Shown one piece after another: positions 26,735 through 36,455 of a stretch of DNA of 64,000 nt. The position numbers were made by a program, and so were the translations under genes. The stretch covers positions 1 through 64,000 of the forward strand of contig JADYZV010000008.1 of assembly GCA_020852965.1 (NCBI GenBank), read 5' to 3'. The first letter of the stretch is position 1. Each line of letters begins with the position of its first letter. Under the pieces are notes generated by a model. The model was not told where the DNA came from. It searched no databases and saw only the letters and a list, made by a program, of their open reading frames with translations. The stretch is from Pirellulaceae bacterium. Its GTDB lineage: Bacteria; Planctomycetota; Planctomycetia; Pirellulales; Pirellulaceae.

Positions 26735-27115
26735 ATACCTCACGTTGGAGTCGAGGCTTTAGCATCGTTAGGGAAATTAGTGTAGCGAGTTTCCTGCAGA
26801 TAGTTGGATTATGATGATTTAGCAGTTCAAGGCTATGTAGGCGCAGGCGGAAGCGAATTTAGGACGACGCAGGTGGCTGGCAAACGAGCCATCGCCTACG
26901 CAGGCCGCGACTAAGGATTGGCTTACCTTGTGTTGCATCAACGACGGGCGTGCTGACTCGCTTACCTCGCGCACCTGCGGCCTGCTGCGGCTCGGCGTTA
27001 AACGATTAAACCCCTTACTCCAATCGACTTGTGAAACCCTCAAGCTGTCTAGCAACGTTTTCATGAAACCGTTTAGCTGCTTGTTAAAACGCGACACTAA
27101 GAAAGTCAATTAACA
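26735..27115. other. 381 bp spacer inside the DUF1501 gene set
   Basis: No gene, hairpin with a T tract or known repeat family is evident. It splits the three tightly packed genes from the cytochrome c-WD40 gene, so the latter may have its own promoter; I could not pick a convincing one. Confidence 0.4.
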
Positions 27116-29365
27116 ATGAAAACTACCATCGCGTTTTTGAGTCTCAGCGTCTGCTGCTCATTGCCGACTTGTTGGGCCGACGAATCGGTCCCCAATGAAT
27201 CTAAAGAACAAAAGATCAACTTCGACGATCACATCAAGCCCATTTTTCGTGAACATTGTAGCTCCTGCCATAGCGAGAGCTCCAAAGAGAGCGACTTGGC
27301 ACTCGACAGCTACGGCGGTGTCAAGGCGGGTGGTTCTAGCGGTGAAGTCGTCGCCGAGGGAAATACGAGTGGTTCACGATTGTTCGCACTGATAACTCAT
27401 GCTGAGCAACCCTTCATGCCCCCCGATCAAGACGCGATACCACAGCCACAGATAGATTTGGTCCAGACCTGGATCGAGCAGGGGATGCCTGAGAATTCAG
27501 GTAGCAAAATAAAACGCAGCAATAATGCTGCAGCCGCAATGCTTTCAACCACGTCGCTTGGCAAACCCGACGGGCCCCCTCCCATGCCCGAATCGCTCGT
27601 GCGCCAGCCGGTTGTCGAATCCGAGCGGAGCGCCGCCATCGCCGCCATGTCTGCTAGCCCGTGGGCACCTCTGATCGCGGTGGGTGGACAGGAACAAGTC
27701 AGCCTATACCACTCTCAAACCGGAGAGTTGCTTGGCGTGCTTCCGTTTCCCGAAGGAGAGCCGCAGTCGCTAACCTTCACGCGCGATGGCAGACAATTGC
27801 TCATCGGCGGCGGACGCCACAGCCAAAGCGGCTGCGCCGTGTTGATCGACATCGCCACGGGCGAGCGGATTACCAAAGTTGGCGATGAGCTCGACATCGT
27901 GTTGGCCGCAGACATCAGCCCCGACAAACAACGCATCGCTATCGCTGGCCCTTCCAAGATCGTCCGTATTTTTGACACAGCCAGTGGTGAAGTGCAACTC
28001 GAAATGAAAAAGCACACCGACTGGATTTTCGCCTTGCGCTACAGTCCCGACGGCGTGCTATTGGCAACCGGCGATCGCTCCAACGGTCTGATCGTCTGGG
28101 AAGCGGATACGGGACGAGTATTCACCGAACTGAGCGGACATACCGGTGAAGTTCGAAGTCTCGATTTCCGAGCCGATTCCAACGTACTGGCCAGCGGTAG
28201 TCTCGATGGTACCATTCGACTGTGGGACATGAATGCAACCAAAGAGATCAAGTCGTTTGCCGCGCACGGCGGTGGCGTCCACAGTGTGATGTTCGCCCAA
28301 AATGGCTTTATCGCCTCAGCCGGTCGCGATGCGCGCGTTAAACTGTGGAACGGCAACGGAGAATTGCAAAGCGAGTTTCAAGGCCTAACGGAAGCCGCAT
28401 TGGAAGTCGCTTTGACCGGCGACGCCGCTTATGTCGCGGGAGGCGATTGGAATGGCCAAGTGCAACTATGGCCTGCCGCCGATCCGACCCAAGTCAAATT
28501 CATCGTTGCCAATCCTCCTTCGATTGAAAAGCGTTTGGAACAATCTCAAGCTCAACTCACCGCGAAACAAGCCGAGCTGGCGGCGGCCGAACAAGCGGCC
28601 AGTGCGGCCACCGAGCTGGCCACCGCCACGCAAACCGAGCTTGCTACGGCGAACCAAACCTCCACACAATTGACCCAACAAGTCACCGAAAACACCGCAC
28701 TAGACCAAACTCTCACAGGTGAATTGACACAGCTCGACGCGAAGATCAAAGAGTTGGAAGCTCAACTTGCGGCAGCCAAGCAGCAGCGACAAGAAGTGGC
28801 CACTCGCTCCGAGCAAACCAAAGCACAATTGACGAGTTTGACTACCCAATCGAAAACCGCGATGGAAAGTGTAGCCATGCTGCAGAGCAACTATGATCAA
28901 CAGGTCGCAGCGGCCACTGCAGCCACTGCCGAGCGCGACGCAATTGCCGAACAGGTGAGTGCAGCCCAAGCTGCCTACGATCAAGCCGTTGCCGACAAGG
29001 CAGCTCTCGATCAGAAGAAAGCCGAACTGGAGAGCGCGCAGCAAAAGTCGGCCGCCGCCGTACAAGCCTTGGTTGATCAAGTTGCCACGGCCGTAGAACA
29101 AACGGCCGCGCAGAAAGCTGCCGCTGAGAAACTGGCTACTGAAATGCAGGCTCTCACCGATCAGCTCGCACTGCTGCAAATGCGCGTCGCCGAAGCTCAA
29201 CAGACTCGCGATCAAGCCGCTCAGAACTTAGAGAAACGCACCGCCGAGGAGGCTGAACTGAAAGCCCAATTGGAAGCTGCCGAACAAGCCGCGCTCGACG
29301 CACAAAACCAACTGCGTCTCTTTCAAGAGTCCTATGGACCCGAAGCTGCATCTGTAGGCTCGTAA
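27116..29365 (+). CDS. Planctomycete cytochrome c fused to WD40 repeats and a coiled coil
   Basis: The 749-residue product has a signal peptide (FLSLSVCCSLPTCWA). Residues about 30-125 are a planctomycete-type cytochrome c domain with one CxxCH (EHCSSCHSES) and the later motif QPFMPPDQD. Residues about 165-465 carry WD40 repeats (for example DWIFALRYSPDGVLLATGDR and VRSLDFRADSNVLASGSLDG). Residues about 468-740 are almost pure Ala/Gln/Glu/Thr heptads, a predicted long coiled coil. The fusion suggests an extracytoplasmic electron carrier on a scaffold that can multimerise. It follows the DUF1501 set on the same strand. Confidence 0.88.
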   Translation: MKTTIAFLSLSVCCSLPTCWADESVPNESKEQKINFDDHIKPIFREHCSSCHSESSKESDLALDSYGGVKAGGSSGEVVAEGNTSGSRLFALITHAEQPFMPPDQDAIPQPQIDLVQTWIEQGMPENSGSKIKRSNNAAAAMLSTTSLGKPDGPPPMPESLVRQPVVESERSAAIAAMSASPWAPLIAVGGQEQVSLYHSQTGELLGVLPFPEGEPQSLTFTRDGRQLLIGGGRHSQSGCAVLIDIATGERITKVGDELDIVLAADISPDKQRIAIAGPSKIVRIFDTASGEVQLEMKKHTDWIFALRYSPDGVLLATGDRSNGLIVWEADTGRVFTELSGHTGEVRSLDFRADSNVLASGSLDGTIRLWDMNATKEIKSFAAHGGGVHSVMFAQNGFIASAGRDARVKLWNGNGELQSEFQGLTEAALEVALTGDAAYVAGGDWNGQVQLWPAADPTQVKFIVANPPSIEKRLEQSQAQLTAKQAELAAAEQAASAATELATATQTELATANQTSTQLTQQVTENTALDQTLTGELTQLDAKIKELEAQLAAAKQQRQEVATRSEQTKAQLTSLTTQSKTAMESVAMLQSNYDQQVAAATAATAERDAIAEQVSAAQAAYDQAVADKAALDQKKAELESAQQKSAAAVQALVDQVATAVEQTAAQKAAAEKLATEMQALTDQLALLQMRVAEAQQTRDQAAQNLEKRTAEEAELKAQLEAAEQAALDAQNQLRLFQESYGPEAASVGS

Positions 29366-29538
29366 CGAGTATCGCGAGTTACGGCAGATCGAAGGAAGTG
29401 CCTCAGTTGTTGCGTTTTCGCGCTCCAATGTGGGCAGGTACGCGACCGACCTAGCAAAGTCATCATCGCTGGTGAAAGACACGAACTTTCGCACGGATAA
29501 CAAGGCCGGGGCACGGATGGTAGGAACGAAAGACGAAA

Positions 29539-30447
29539 TTACTCACTACTTGTTGACCAAGCTTTTTCAGCGAGTTGGTGGATCGTTTCGAGAAGTGCCT
29601 TGAGCTCGTCGTGAAGTTGTGTAGATCGTTCTTGCGTGATCGCCTCTTCGCTGCGTAGGCCAAACAGGGCACCTCGGGCAAAGCCGTGACCGGATAGGGC
29701 GCGTTTGAGTTGAGTAATGGCGATGGCTCGGTGCGTGATGTCATTGTCGTCACTGTAGGTGGCTTGCGCGATACCTCCGACCATGTCCATGCTCGCTCGT
29801 GTGAGTATTGAGAGGAACGATGACTTGACGCTATCGCTTTTGGCTAGTCCCAATGCGGCCATCAAAAATGCTTGAGCCTGCTGGACGGCCGGATGTTCGT
29901 TGGGACGCGAGCGTTCACTGGATTCATCAAAGGGATGGGGCGAAAGACTCTCAAGCCACGGTTCTTCATGGGAATATATTTCGCTCGAACGATCGAGTTC
30001 GTTCTGTTCATTGGATTCGCTTCGCGGGATCGGAAAGCCTTCCTCCTGCATCGCCAAGTCGAAGGCCTCGTCGGCGGACATTCCCGCTGCAGTGGCTTCG
30101 GCGATTCGGCGCGTCATGCGCTCGCTACGCAAATCGTTCCTGCGACGTAAATTGTCCATCGTTGCGACTTCTTCCTCGAGCGAAGATTCATCCCAGTCGT
30201 CAACCGCTGAATTGCTTTGGGCAGGCCCAGTCGGGCGAGGCTGGTCTGCGATCAGCTTTTTCTGGACGAGCATTGCGATGCGTTCGATGCGAGTTGCCAG
30301 AATGCTCGGGTCCTCGGCGGCCTCTTCGTTCAACCCGTACTCTCGTAGGCCTTCGGCCATTGAGCTGATAGCGGAGCGTAGGAATGTCAGCTTCTGGGCT
30401 AGCAGATTGACGTCGCGGTTCTCAAAGTACTCGCCTTCGTCAGACAC
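29539..30447 (-). CDS. Hypothetical soluble protein
   Basis: A 302-residue product without signal peptide or membrane segment. The first 70 residues look helical (LLAQKLTFLRSAISSMAEGL), the middle is acidic and Ser-rich, and the last 100 residues are again helical (QAFLMAALGLAKSDSVKSSF). I recognise no domain. It is the third leftward gene after trxA and the J-domain-like gene, separated from the latter by 217 bp with no obvious element. Codon use looks like its neighbours, so I take it as real, but its function is unknown. Confidence 0.55.
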   Translation of the reverse strand: MSDEGEYFENRDVNLLAQKLTFLRSAISSMAEGLREYGLNEEAAEDPSILATRIERIAMLVQKKLIADQPRPTGPAQSNSAVDDWDESSLEEEVATMDNLRRRNDLRSERMTRRIAEATAAGMSADEAFDLAMQEEGFPIPRSESNEQNELDRSSEIYSHEEPWLESLSPHPFDESSERSRPNEHPAVQQAQAFLMAALGLAKSDSVKSSFLSILTRASMDMVGGIAQATYSDDNDITHRAIAITQLKRALSGHGFARGALFGLRSEEAITQERSTQLHDELKALLETIHQLAEKAWSTSSE

Positions 30448-30664
30448 ATACAGGTTGGAACAGTATTGCTGTCGGAGCGCTGCTTGGCTTTCTCATAATA
30501 TGGAACGGACGTTGTCAAGCGTCTGAGCCTGGGGGTTTACAACAGACAATAAGACAACAATTAGAATAGTTTTCATTAGATTGAGTTTGCTTAGAGTTGC
30601 CTCTCGAGCTTTTCGAGAACTCCGAGTTCTTCCTTCATCCAGCTTTGTTCTATGGCAGATTTAG

Positions 30665-32356
30665 TCATGGAAGTTGGTAGTCGTCGGTAAAAACTTGTGC
30701 CATGTCTTTGGAAACAGCACCAGCCTCGATCGCGGTGGACATCATTTGCTCTGCGCGTTGGGAGGCCAGCTCTTTGCCCTGCGCGGCGGGGTGTACGAGC
30801 GTAAATGCAGCTTTTGCGGCCAGAGATCGGGGATGCTCGCGATCCATGCTCATGTCAACCAAGCTATAGGCAATTCCGATGGGCAAGTCGGTCATCGACC
30901 AGGATTGATTCTGCCCCTCGACCCGCAACGTAAGACGATCGGGCGAAGCTTCCACAAACGAGACAGGTGTCGATTTCCCAACGATAAAAGTTTCTGCGCC
31001 TTTCATGCCGTCTATCGCTCGATGCAACGCTTCACCGAACTCCTGAGCTAATTGCTCAACAGTTACCAGACGCGCAAGTTGCTCGGTCTGTTGTGGTGTC
31101 TTGGCAAGTGATCGAGCGTCGTCGAGTTGCTGAGCGGCCTCCGCATATTGCTGCTGGCCGATCGCCTTACGCACCGCCAGCATCGCGCTCGACCACTGTT
31201 CGCGCTCGCCAGCGGTCAGCGAAACCGGCTCTGGTACCAACTCTGGCTCCATCTCGATTACCGTCCGCGGTACACTTGGATTGTCCGCCGGAGCGACGTC
31301 CACAACCATTTCTGCGTCCCTATCCATTGTGGGAACCCTGTTGGGCATAGCCGGCATGGTATCGCTCGAGTTCGTGTCGCTCGGTGCGGGCATGCCTGGG
31401 ACCACAGCAGTCGAATCAAAGCCTGGTACCGACGGCAATCCGCTGCGTCGCGGAGAACTTCGATCGGCAACTGGATCGGCGGCAGGAAGCAAAGAATTTG
31501 TGGGATCGGAAATCGCTGCAGGTGTGCCTACTGGTTTGGCGGCCAAAGTCGAATTCGAGGCTGGTTGCATCAGCCAATAAGCGATGCCTAGCACGACGCC
31601 CAACGCGGATAGAGCGCTGACCGCTCCCCACAAGAGACCTCGCTCGCGCTTTTTTCGCAAGCGCGCGGCAGTCGAAATAACTAGCCGAGCCTCACTCACA
31701 GGTTGGCTGATCGCTGGGGTCTTTATTTTGCGAGCGCTGAAAGATTGGCTAGAGGCTGGTTCTGAGCTGGGGCCTTCCCGTTCGCCGACCCCCACATCGG
31801 TTGCTAGGGTTGAAACGCTAGTCGGTGTGAGCAAGTTCCGCAATTTGGCGAAATCTTCCTGGTAGCGCGAGTTCAAAGCGGCGGTGCCGCTGGCTGCATA
31901 ATATTCGGCTGCGCGAAATGGCGCGTGTGGATCTCCGCTGGGAAGAAGAGTGCGCAGTTCGCGCAGATCCCAAGTCGAGGTCTGTTGCGAAGAAGGTGAA
32001 GCCGGAGCGCCTACTGCTGTGGGATTCTTGGCAGCGGACTGGTCTGTTAGTTCCGACGCTTGCTTTGTACCGGACCTCGCGACCGCTTGGCCGTAGAGGG
32101 CTTGCCACTGTCGGTCGTAGCGTTGCTTTCGTTGGGGATCGAGCAACTGTTGCTTGCCGAACTCGAATAGCTTTCGAGCGCGCTCGACTCGCTGGCGCTG
32201 AGCGGCATCGGTCGCATTGGCGCCAGCTTGGATTTGGCTTGCCAGCCGACGAAGAGCCTGTTCAATTACCGGCGCGTCTCGCTCCAGCGGCTCAATCCCC
32301 AGGAGCGAGTATAAATCGGGAAAACGTTCTGGCGTCGAGGGGTTGCTGTCAGACAC
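30665..32356 (-). CDS. J-domain-like single-pass membrane protein lacking HPD
   Basis: The 563-residue product opens with a segment resembling a J domain (FPDLYSLLGIEPLERDAPVI, then LLDPQRKQRYDRQW at about 77-90). The HPD tripeptide that stimulates Hsp70 ATPase is absent. A single membrane segment (LLWGAVSALSALGVVLGIAY) lies near residue 245, preceded by basic residues, so the first half is probably cytoplasmic. A Ser/Pro-rich stretch and a helical domain with no recognised fold follow. It starts 27 bp after trxA and is probably co-transcribed with it. A link to protein quality control at the membrane is inference only. Confidence 0.65.
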   Translation of the reverse strand: MSDSNPSTPERFPDLYSLLGIEPLERDAPVIEQALRRLASQIQAGANATDAAQRQRVERARKLFEFGKQQLLDPQRKQRYDRQWQALYGQAVARSGTKQASELTDQSAAKNPTAVGAPASPSSQQTSTWDLRELRTLLPSGDPHAPFRAAEYYAASGTAALNSRYQEDFAKLRNLLTPTSVSTLATDVGVGEREGPSSEPASSQSFSARKIKTPAISQPVSEARLVISTAARLRKKRERGLLWGAVSALSALGVVLGIAYWLMQPASNSTLAAKPVGTPAAISDPTNSLLPAADPVADRSSPRRSGLPSVPGFDSTAVVPGMPAPSDTNSSDTMPAMPNRVPTMDRDAEMVVDVAPADNPSVPRTVIEMEPELVPEPVSLTAGEREQWSSAMLAVRKAIGQQQYAEAAQQLDDARSLAKTPQQTEQLARLVTVEQLAQEFGEALHRAIDGMKGAETFIVGKSTPVSFVEASPDRLTLRVEGQNQSWSMTDLPIGIAYSLVDMSMDREHPRSLAAKAAFTLVHPAAQGKELASQRAEQMMSTAIEAGAVSKDMAQVFTDDYQLP

Positions 32357-32383
32357 TTTGGATTCCCTCGCAGGACTTCTCCA

Positions 32384-32713
32384 CTAAGCATTCAAGCTGT
32401 CGATGGCTTGTTCCAGCTTGGCTTGGGGGGGCATGCCTCGGAAAGTTTCGGCGATCTCACCGTTTTTGATCAGGAGCAGCGTGGGAATGCTCTGAATCCC
32501 GTATTGGCTGGTCACTTGAGGGTTTTCATCGATGTTGATCTTACCAACTTTTACCGACCCAGAGTACTTTTCAGCCAATTGGTCAATCAGTGGGGCAATC
32601 TGTCGGCAAGGGCCACACCAGGGGGCCCAGAAATCGACCAATACGCCTTGTGCGGCTTCCAGGACTTCTTGTTGAAAGTTGTCGTCGGTTAACTCGACCG
32701 TATGCTGACCCAT
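32384..32713 (-). CDS. trxA: Thioredoxin
   Basis: A 109-residue thioredoxin with the active site WCGPC (Cys33 and Cys36), the cis-proline loop SIPTLLLIKNG and the typical N-terminus HTVELTDDNFQQEVL. There is no signal peptide, so it is cytosolic and reduces protein disulfides with electrons from thioredoxin reductase. It heads a probable leftward operon with the J-domain-like gene. Confidence 0.96.
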   Translation of the reverse strand: MGQHTVELTDDNFQQEVLEAAQGVLVDFWAPWCGPCRQIAPLIDQLAEKYSGSVKVGKINIDENPQVTSQYGIQSIPTLLLIKNGEIAETFRGMPPQAKLEQAIDSLNA

Positions 32714-32870
32714 TTGTTTTCGGCTCCGTGTAAATTGACCAAATAGCTAGAATGCAATCATAGGCATCATGAGCCAATCGTCAATCGACCAACGGCTAAA
32801 AATGGGTTGTTTGGACCGTCCGCAGGTCGACATTCGGGAGCGGCGCTGAGCTACTTAAAAAACTTTGCTT

Positions 32871-32891
32871 CCTGCCAGGCAAGCTGGCAGG
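32871..32891. repeat. 8 bp-stem hairpin
   Basis: CCTGCCAG (32871-32878) pairs with CTGGCAGG (32884-32891) around GCAAG. It lies in the 244 bp between the helicase stop and the trxA start, next to the heptamer array. It loosely resembles the CCAGCTTGC repeat family. Confidence 0.5.
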
Positions 32892-32910
32892 GGAGCCAAA
32901 CCGAGCACCT

Positions 32911-32959
32911 AGAACCTAGAACCAAGAACCAAGAACCAAGAACCAAGAACCAAGAACCT
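32911..32959. repeat. AGAACCA heptamer array (7 units)
   Basis: Seven uninterrupted heptamers, mostly AGAACCA with AGAACCT at both ends. The helicase stop codon (TAG on the minus strand, 32960-32958) uses the last bases of the array, so the array supplies part of the gene's end. The same heptamer is expanded at 37561-37665. Confidence 0.9.
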
Positions 32960-34850
32960 ACATCAACTCCCCACTCAATTCCCAGACGCTGTGATAGGCG
33001 TCGTGCAATTCGAAATATTCGATCAGCTCGCGATAAAATGGATGATGGGCCAACGTGGCGCTGTCCCCCACCACGCGCAACAGCCGTTTGGCGCGAGTCA
33101 AGGCGACGTTGGTGCGGCGTGTGTCGGACAAAAAGCCGAGCTCGCCAATCGTATTGCTACGAACAAAGCACAACACTACCGCCTCTTTTTCGCGACCTTG
33201 AAAGCCGTCGACCGTGTCAATCTCCAACTCGTCGACCTGCAATCGATTGCGCAGTAGGCGAACTTGGGCTGCGTAAGGTGCAATTACCGCAATTTGGCTT
33301 GGGGCAAGTCCCAGATCGAGCAACTGCCCGACCTGATGGATCACCCAACTCGCCTCACGCGGATTGCACTTGCTCTGTCCATCGCGTTCGAGTTCTTCGT
33401 GCCACTCGGCGCCGGCGGTATCCCAGAACTCGATGATCGGCAATTGGCTGGCTAGTTCCTTGTGTGGCACCAAGTCGGCTAGCGTATGAGCTTTCACCGA
33501 CGCATCGGCGACCAGCTCCCCGTCGTAGAATTGATCGCTGGAGAAAGCCATGATCGTTTCATGCATGCGATATTGAACCACCAAGCGTTGATAGACTTGT
33601 TGACCAAATTGCTCGATCAGGCGTTCCATCAGGCTGCGTGAAAAGCCTTCGCGGGCTGCTTCGGTCGAGACGACCGTGGGGGGCAATTGGCAATGATCGC
33701 CTGCCAAGATCAATCGATCGGCCCGCAACATGGCTTGCCAAACCGTCGGCTCGGTACATTGGCAGGCTTCGTCGATGACCACCAAGTCGAAGTGGCGATC
33801 GCCGAGCAAATCGTCATCGATGGTGGTCGTCGTACAGATCACATCGGCTGAATTGATAATACTCTGGATGGTGCTGCGCTCGAGCGCTCGCGCCTGTTGT
33901 CGCAATCGTCCCGCTTCGGCCTGCAATTCGCCGCGCACGCGATTGTCGCTGCGTGAACGAGTTGGCTTAGAGGCGGACTGCGTCAATTTGTCGATATCGC
34001 GCCACATCTCGCGTACGACCTGGCTCATCCGATCCGCCTCGACCAATTCATCGAGCGTATGCCCACGCAGCGCTTCGAAGACTCGCGCCGGATGTCCTAC
34101 GCGCAGGACGCTCGGCATGCGCGCCACCAAACGTTCGAGCAGATTGTCCACGGCGGTATTGCTGGGAGCGCAGGCCAGCACGCGCTGCCCCATCTGCACA
34201 GCTTGAAAAATGATCTCGGAGAGTGTGGTCGTTTTGCCAGTACCCGGCGGTCCGTGAATGATGGCCACGTCGCGAGCCGACAAGGCAAATCGCACGGCGG
34301 CTTGCTGTGGCGGGTTGAGTTCACTTGCGAATTCGATCTTTGGCGGATTGTCAAACCGCGGAGTCTGTTCACCCAGTAGACAATCGCGCAGTCTGCCCTG
34401 CGCACCGGTCAAATTGCGGGCCGATGCCATGGCGGACAGTTGGCGACGGCGCGTACTTTCGTCGGGGGATAGATCGAGCCGAAAACGCTCGGGTTCTGGC
34501 CAACGATCGACGGCGATCTGAATCACCGTCGAGGTGCGGCGACTGATTACCCCCGAAACGCCATCGTCGTTGGGATCGCCGTTGTCGGTCAGCACCACGG
34601 GAGAGCCAACTTTCAGTCGATTCATTGGCAGGCGAGCCGAGTTGGCCTTCACCAAGTCAAGCAGATATCTGCCAGCTAGACCGGTGCGGTGATCGGCCAA
34701 TTGTAAATTGACGATCGTCTCGCCCGTCCGCTCGGCATCGCCGCTGCGCTGTAACTTGCGACGATCGGCCATGCGTTGGCGTTCCGCCTCCCCCTCCATC
34801 GCTAGCCAGCGCTGAAGTTGAGCGAAGTAGGCATCGTGTGCATAGCTCAT
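32958..34850 (-). CDS. Superfamily 1 DNA/RNA helicase (IGHMBP2/UPF1-like)
   Basis: About 630 residues from the ATG at 34850, which overlaps the upstream symporter stop as ATGA; a longer frame to 34910 is unlikely. Walker A is IHGPPGTGKTTTLSEII, motif II is VVIDEACQCTEP, and later helicase motifs include LAGDHCQLPPTVVS, QYRMHETIMAFSSDQFYDG, IDTVDGFQGREKEAVVL and RTNVALTRAKRLL. The N-terminal third contains the beta-barrel-like segment typical of the UPF1/IGHMBP2 branch (SF1B), which unwinds 5'-3'. The role in the cell, DNA repair or RNA metabolism, cannot be decided. Translational coupling to the symporter is indicated by the 4 bp overlap. Confidence 0.88.
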   Translation of the reverse strand: MSYAHDAYFAQLQRWLAMEGEAERQRMADRRKLQRSGDAERTGETIVNLQLADHRTGLAGRYLLDLVKANSARLPMNRLKVGSPVVLTDNGDPNDDGVSGVISRRTSTVIQIAVDRWPEPERFRLDLSPDESTRRRQLSAMASARNLTGAQGRLRDCLLGEQTPRFDNPPKIEFASELNPPQQAAVRFALSARDVAIIHGPPGTGKTTTLSEIIFQAVQMGQRVLACAPSNTAVDNLLERLVARMPSVLRVGHPARVFEALRGHTLDELVEADRMSQVVREMWRDIDKLTQSASKPTRSRSDNRVRGELQAEAGRLRQQARALERSTIQSIINSADVICTTTTIDDDLLGDRHFDLVVIDEACQCTEPTVWQAMLRADRLILAGDHCQLPPTVVSTEAAREGFSRSLMERLIEQFGQQVYQRLVVQYRMHETIMAFSSDQFYDGELVADASVKAHTLADLVPHKELASQLPIIEFWDTAGAEWHEELERDGQSKCNPREASWVIHQVGQLLDLGLAPSQIAVIAPYAAQVRLLRNRLQVDELEIDTVDGFQGREKEAVVLCFVRSNTIGELGFLSDTRRTNVALTRAKRLLRVVGDSATLAHHPFYRELIEYFELHDAYHSVWELSGELM

Positions 34851-36337
34851 CGTGTTTCCTGCGTCTGTGGTTCCGCAGGTACTATCCACGACGCGAGGTA
34901 GCCTATGCAAAACGTGCTAACGGCCCCAGTCAACGCCAACCAGGGGACCGAGATCACCCAGTCGAAGCGAGGCGCGACAAATTGGGCCAGCATGAGAAGC
35001 ACGAAGCCGCCCGCGCAGCCAACCAACGACGCCAATTGCCCGACGCGTCGAGTCAAAACGCCCAAAGCGAACAAGCCTAGGATCAAGCCCGCCGAGAAGC
35101 CGGCAATTTTTAATGCGTTGCTCACCACCGTGTCACCGAAGTTCTGAGCCGACATACCGATGAGGATCTGCAATAAACCGAATCCAACTGCTAGATAGCG
35201 CGTCAGCGCCAATAGCGCATCGGGCCGCAGCTCGCGCTGAGCTCGCTGGCGAATCGGAATAATGAAATCGTTAATCACCGCCGATGCGGATGAATTGAGC
35301 GAGCTCGATAGAGTTGACATGGCCGCCGCCATAATGGCTGCCAACATTAGGCCAACCAGTCCAGTGTTCTTGGGAAAGACATGGATAATGAAATGCGCGA
35401 AAACTTGGTCCGCTTTCTCCGGCATATCAGCCAAGTTGGCTTGTGAATAATAGGCTGCCAGCTCGACGCCTATGAAAAGAAATAATGCAAACTGCGCCAG
35501 TACCACAAATCCGCTAGCCAACAGTGCGCGCCCCGCATCGCGCTGGCTGCGAGCACTCAAATAACGCTGCACCATCATTTGATCGGTACCGTGCGTACCG
35601 ATAGTCAAGAAGGCACCACCGAAGACTCCTCCCCAAAAGCTGTATTTAGCATCCCAGTCGAAGTCGAGCACCTGCAGCTTGTTGTTCGCCTCGCAAAACT
35701 CCCACAGAGCGCTCCAACCACCCGGAATGTTAGCGACTATCACAAAAATGCTGGCAACGCCTCCGAGCATGTAGATCACAAACTGTATGCAATCGTTCCA
35801 GACCACCGAACGCATCCCGCCAAAATAGGTGTAGACGATCGTCACCACGCCGACCACGAGGGCGCTCAGTGGCAATGGCCAGCCGACCAAAATCTGCAAC
35901 ACACTGGCTGCCAAATAGAGTCGCAAGCCATCCCCTAAATTGCGTGCTACCAAGAAGATCAACGAAGCGGTGCGCTTGGTCTTCTCCCCAAATCGTATTC
36001 CGAGTACCTCATAGGCACTCGACAGCGTGCCGCGGAAATAGAGCGGCAGGAGCCATTGCACTACGATCCAGCGACCGCAAATATAGCCCATGGCCATTTG
36101 CAAAAACCGCATGCCGGTCGGGCCATACCCCTCCCCTGGAACCGACAGCACGGTGGCTGTGCTAGTCTCCGTAGCTACGATCGACCCTAATATTGCCCAC
36201 CACGGCAGGCTGCGATCTCCGAGCAGATAGGCTTCGACCGAAGTGTTCTTGCCGCTCAGATAAAGCCCCAAGGCGATCGAACAACCGACGGCGACAACTA
36301 ACACAATTAAATCGACGGAGCCGATGGCGGACGACAT
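34847..36337 (-). CDS. Sodium:solute symporter (SSS family)
   Basis: A 496-residue polytopic protein with about 13 hydrophobic segments. It fits the SSS/SLC5 family, which imports sugars, amino acids or other solutes with sodium. Family-like blocks are WWAILGSIVATETSTATVLS in the second helix region, the sodium-site helix AAIMAAAMSTLSSSLNSSAS and TVVSNALKIAGFSAGLILGL. A GGAG ribosome site lies just upstream of the ATG. It precedes the helicase with an ATGA overlap. It diverges from murQ, so the carried solute might be a sugar, but this is a guess. Confidence 0.9.
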   Translation of the reverse strand: MSSAIGSVDLIVLVVAVGCSIALGLYLSGKNTSVEAYLLGDRSLPWWAILGSIVATETSTATVLSVPGEGYGPTGMRFLQMAMGYICGRWIVVQWLLPLYFRGTLSSAYEVLGIRFGEKTKRTASLIFLVARNLGDGLRLYLAASVLQILVGWPLPLSALVVGVVTIVYTYFGGMRSVVWNDCIQFVIYMLGGVASIFVIVANIPGGWSALWEFCEANNKLQVLDFDWDAKYSFWGGVFGGAFLTIGTHGTDQMMVQRYLSARSQRDAGRALLASGFVVLAQFALFLFIGVELAAYYSQANLADMPEKADQVFAHFIIHVFPKNTGLVGLMLAAIMAAAMSTLSSSLNSSASAVINDFIIPIRQRAQRELRPDALLALTRYLAVGFGLLQILIGMSAQNFGDTVVSNALKIAGFSAGLILGLFALGVLTRRVGQLASLVGCAGGFVLLMLAQFVAPRFDWVISVPWLALTGAVSTFCIGYLASWIVPAEPQTQETR

Positions 36338-36455
36338 GTATCTCTCCGAAGGGGGCGCAGGTAGAACCGTGAATAACAGGCGACCATACTAGCAGACGGT
36401 GCGATAGCCGGCAGCCTCAAAGGGTGTAAAATGGGCGATACTATCGAGTTGTCCG

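Noticed and set aside
29366..29538. Terminator or small gene after the cytochrome-WD40 gene
   Set aside because: No stem with a T tract and no coding pattern could be found in this convergent spacer.
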